A stretch of DNA of 9,381 bases, taken from Bacteroidales bacterium UBA4353. Its GTDB lineage: Bacteria; Bacteroidota; Bacteroidia; Bacteroidales; Paludibacteraceae. A program made the position numbers and the translations under genes. Below the pieces are notes generated by a model. The model was not told where the DNA came from. It saw only the letters and a program-made list of their open reading frames with translations, and ran no database searches. The stretch is from NCBI GenBank assembly GCA_002394025.1, contig DGSV01000087.1:1-9381 (forward strand), read 5' to 3'. Shown here piece by piece: positions 8,601-9,381 of this stretch (position 1 is the first letter of the stretch; each line of letters opens with the position of its first letter).

Positions 8601-9114
8601 AGGAAGCGGCATCGGACACGACCTGATGCTCACCATCGACAATGACATAAAACAAAGCTATAACCTCAACGATTACTATATTACAGGAGATAGTTATAAA
8701 GAAGGAACAGTGACATACCTTATGCCACAACTTGCCGACGGAAAACATAGTCTGACTTTCCGCTCGTGGGACTTATTTAACAACTCTACAACAAAATCTC
8801 TGGACTTCGTGGTTCAGACAGGTATTGCACCACGACTTATTAACGTCAACGTATATCCCAATCCAGTCTTGCACGGACAAACACTGCATATTGCTGTTAC
8901 TCACGACAGACCTGATGCACCGCTGCACACGACATTAACAATATATGATCTGCAGGGCAGAAAAATATATGCAGGAAGCCAAAATAGCGGCAACACATTC
9001 AATATTGACATTCCAACGGCAACTATGACGCCCGGAGCCTATATCTACCGACTTGAAGCAAGCACTATAAACTCCGGAACATCATCACAATACGGCAAAA
9101 TAATTGTTAAGTAA
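5689..9114 (+). CDS. porU: Type IX secretion system sortase PorU (gingipain-type C25 cysteine protease)
   Basis: PorU sits on the cell surface with PorV, removes the C-terminal sorting domain of T9SS cargo and transfers the cargo to a lipid anchor. At 1141 aa it is close to the Porphyromonas gingivalis protein. Signal peptide 1-22 (hydrophobic NILLLILACTVYLAYCQ); no convincing lipobox (LAYC). A large N-terminal beta region (to about 400) precedes the C25 catalytic domain (about 404-783), with LLLIGDGSYDNR (474-485), catalytic H649 in NYTGHGS and nucleophile C682 in LATCSF. Immunoglobulin-like regions follow, then its own sorting-type tail (about 1050-1141: NVYPNPV, IYDLQGRKI, GAYIYRLE), as in known PorU proteins. 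The start is GTG at 5689, directly after the upstream TAA in the same frame; no earlier start is possible because that TAA is in frame. porV is often nearby in other genomes but does not appear before the window ends. Both catalytic residues are present, so it should be active. Confidence 0.94.
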   Translation: MTLKRNILLLILACTVYLAYCQNDVATDHGYVTNSVLSNGKWFKIRVSESGLHQLPYSTLRGMGLDPTKTRIYGFGGAMLQQNFSLFKYDDLPQIAAYDNGNALIFYAQGPVGWDYNASTGRFVHTQNPYSFYGYYFLTDEGQEAPARAAEAEMPQPEGEQFVTKVNTFVDHIVYEKDELNVLAIASPPGGREFYEQAIRGGENKAVTFDVPYAVDSLEGMAIADGIGKNDEYTNVSLSVLDKSNQSTIAKSSSNLVAGSAVRVSVKYKSSGSTVTANIKYLYSGSEGRFFLNWVELHPHRFLKKTSGAFNFNNSYHHFHRRLTTTTFRYFLSGVGSNTLVFDVTTPQQMCRVPYTLHGDTAVFTGNTALHSYSVVNSNEIAQLPVPQNMGKVENQNLHALHDIELLIVTNKMFLSQAYQLAQAHEQYDGLSTAVVTDEEIYNEFSSGNPDASAIRWMCKMLYEKHSGKPLRYLLLIGDGSYDNRQITTTAGNNTLITYQSANSTYEPMAYTMDDYFGIMSSIDGSNGATDSMGILHIGVGRLPANTVQEAQQMVNKTIDYIANGKLGDWRNNIIFLADDGDHNLMHTWQADSVATQLKPDVADFYMQKMYLEAYQQEIYAAGERYPIAKNKLDNLFKNGMLIFNYTGHGSTLAITNENMLVHTEARDMTSDNLALWVLATCSFSHYDRRDVSIAEYALLNPQGGAIAVFSATRTVFASQNMFLNYFFMHNLFTKIDGEWPRIGDAVRLAKNTITENEKLRGYDAGNRLAYSLLGDPAVRLQYPEPYKVVTELINGNKPAETDTIKALQEVEIKGFIADADSIPVNDFNGEVKVQMFDKEATVKMLNNDGAKLDNNFVDTFIDRNSTLFKGKAKVVNGQFTINMMVPKDIHYNYGTGKLLYYASDTTNYVDANGYEERFIIGGSMKNAYDDNQGPQIDIYLNSTAFRNGDKVNNAPVFLAFMNDPNGINTAGSGIGHDLMLTIDNDIKQSYNLNDYYITGDSYKEGTVTYLMPQLADGKHSLTFRSWDLFNNSTTKSLDFVVQTGIAPRLINVNVYPNPVLHGQTLHIAVTHDRPDAPLHTTLTIYDLQGRKIYAGSQNSGNTFNIDIPTATMTPGAYIYRLEASTINSGTSSQYGKIIVK

Positions 9115-9168
9115 GAACAAGGAACAAAGAACAAGGAACAAAGAGAAAAGAACAAAGAGAAAAGAACA
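9115..9168 (+). repeat. Heptanucleotide tandem repeat (GAACAAR / GAGAAAA)
   Basis: Seven full units and a partial eighth follow each other without gaps directly after the porU TAA: GAACAAG, GAACAAA, GAACAAG, GAACAAA, GAGAAAA, GAACAAA, GAGAAAA, then GAACA. The strand is purine-rich with no T in the whole tract. The units alternate in a higher-order 14-base pattern. It is non-coding here; the function is unknown. Confidence 0.9.
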
Positions 9169-9187
9169 TGCCGAGTCAAAAACTCCT

Positions 9188-9202
9188 CCCCTCGATAAGG
9201 GG
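9188..9202. repeat. Short hairpin CCCCT-CGATA-AGGGG
   Basis: A 5-bp GC-rich stem with a 5-base loop, first of the series after porU. There is no T run directly after it, so it is not a typical Rho-independent terminator. Confidence 0.6.
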
Positions 9203-9206
9203 TGAA

Positions 9207-9237
9207 GAAAAATTTGCAATATCTCCACAAATTTTTC
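9207..9237 (+). terminator. Possible terminator hairpin of the rex-porU unit
   Basis: GAAAAATTTG (9207-9216) pairs perfectly with CAAATTTTTC (9228-9237) around an 11-base loop. The 3' arm contains five Ts, but the stem is AT-rich and no separate U tract follows, so a terminator role is only possible. It lies about 90 bases after the porU stop, with no stronger terminator before it. Confidence 0.4.
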
Positions 9238-9240
9238 GAT

Positions 9241-9261
9241 GAAAAGCACAGTGTGCTTTTC
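9241..9261. repeat. Near-perfect palindrome GAAAAGCACA-G-TGTGCTTTTC
   Basis: Ten base pairs around one central base (9251), three bases after the preceding hairpin. The symmetry would suit a dimeric regulator's site as well as an RNA hairpin (9 bp with an AGT loop, 3' arm ending CTTTTC). Confidence 0.6.
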
Positions 9262-9265
9262 AGAA

Positions 9266-9293
9266 CACCTTAGTCAGGTGGCACGCAGTGCCA
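9266..9293. repeat. Two overlapping, mutually exclusive hairpins
   Basis: CACCT (9266-9270) can pair with AGGTG (9276-9280), and TGGCAC (9279-9284) can pair with GTGCCA (9288-9293). They share bases 9279-9280, so an RNA could form only one of them fully. TGCCAGAGGG (9289-9298) in this stretch also occurs upstream of rex at 4360-4369. Confidence 0.45.
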
Positions 9294-9381
9294 GAGGGGT
9301 AAGAGACATTTACTATTTTTATATTTATCTCGACACAAGTTTTTGTTTCTTACTTGACTCGGTAGTGGGACACGCCGAAGC

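Larger units (their letters stand above)
9171..9362. repeat. Hairpin-dense intergenic element bounded by a 9-bp inverted repeat
   Basis: CCGAGTCAA (9171-9179) is repeated inverted as TTGACTCGG (9354-9362). Between them lie several short palindromes in a row (listed separately), then an AT-rich stretch without further clear structure. No open frame of note and no transposase is seen. It could be a small non-autonomous mobile element (MITE-like), a structured RNA or a composite 3' end of the rex-porU transcript. No target-site duplication is evident, and a 9-bp match over this distance could be chance. Confidence 0.4.

Noticed and set aside
9045..9230. 61-codon minus-strand frame over the porU end and heptamer repeat
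   Set aside because: Its Leu/Phe-rich character comes from the purine-rich repeat read in reverse; there is no start context or homology signal.
9171..9381. CRISPR array or tRNA after porU
   Set aside because: The palindromes differ from one another with no constant repeat-spacer pattern, and no cloverleaf with a T-loop or anticodon stem can be drawn.

Overview
The window looks like a chromosomal segment of a gut- or oral-type Bacteroidales bacterium (Bacteroidota; Prevotellaceae or Muribaculaceae would fit, but the family cannot be fixed by eye). The evidence is a PorU-type sortase of the type IX secretion system (T9SS), two proteins ending in T9SS sorting domains, a Rex of the Bacteroidota type, a TAnnTTTG promoter, and the lack of Shine-Dalgarno sequences at the starts.

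The left part (1-4167) reads on the minus strand. It encodes a large secreted alpha-amylase: GH13 catalytic domain, several putative starch-binding modules and a C-terminal T9SS sorting domain. After a strong terminator-like hairpin comes the start of a second secreted protein, which runs off the left edge and carries beta-sandwich modules of the kind found around Bacteroidales glucan-degrading enzymes. This side is about extracellular starch or glycogen use.

The right part (4424-9114) reads on the plus strand as a very tight three-gene unit: rex (NADH-sensing repressor), a gene for a fumarylacetoacetate-hydrolase-fold protein, and porU (T9SS sortase). rex and the second gene overlap by ATGA. 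The second gene's TAA is followed directly, in frame, by the GTG start of porU. A good Bacteroidota promoter ends only 7 bases before the rex ATG, so the mRNA is probably leaderless or nearly so. The two halves diverge from a 256-base region and share a theme: the amylase carries a sorting domain that a PorU-type sortase would process.

The points most worth a second look are: (1) the FAH-fold protein has lost both metal-binding glutamates and the catalytic lysine expected for the family, so it is probably a pseudoenzyme kept between a redox sensor and a secretion sortase; (2) the rex-FAH-porU coupling itself; (3) the region after porU, where a 7-base tandem repeat begins directly after the stop codon and is followed by a hairpin-dense stretch of about 190 bases bounded by a 9-bp inverted repeat. 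No CRISPR array, tRNA, rRNA or transposase gene was seen.
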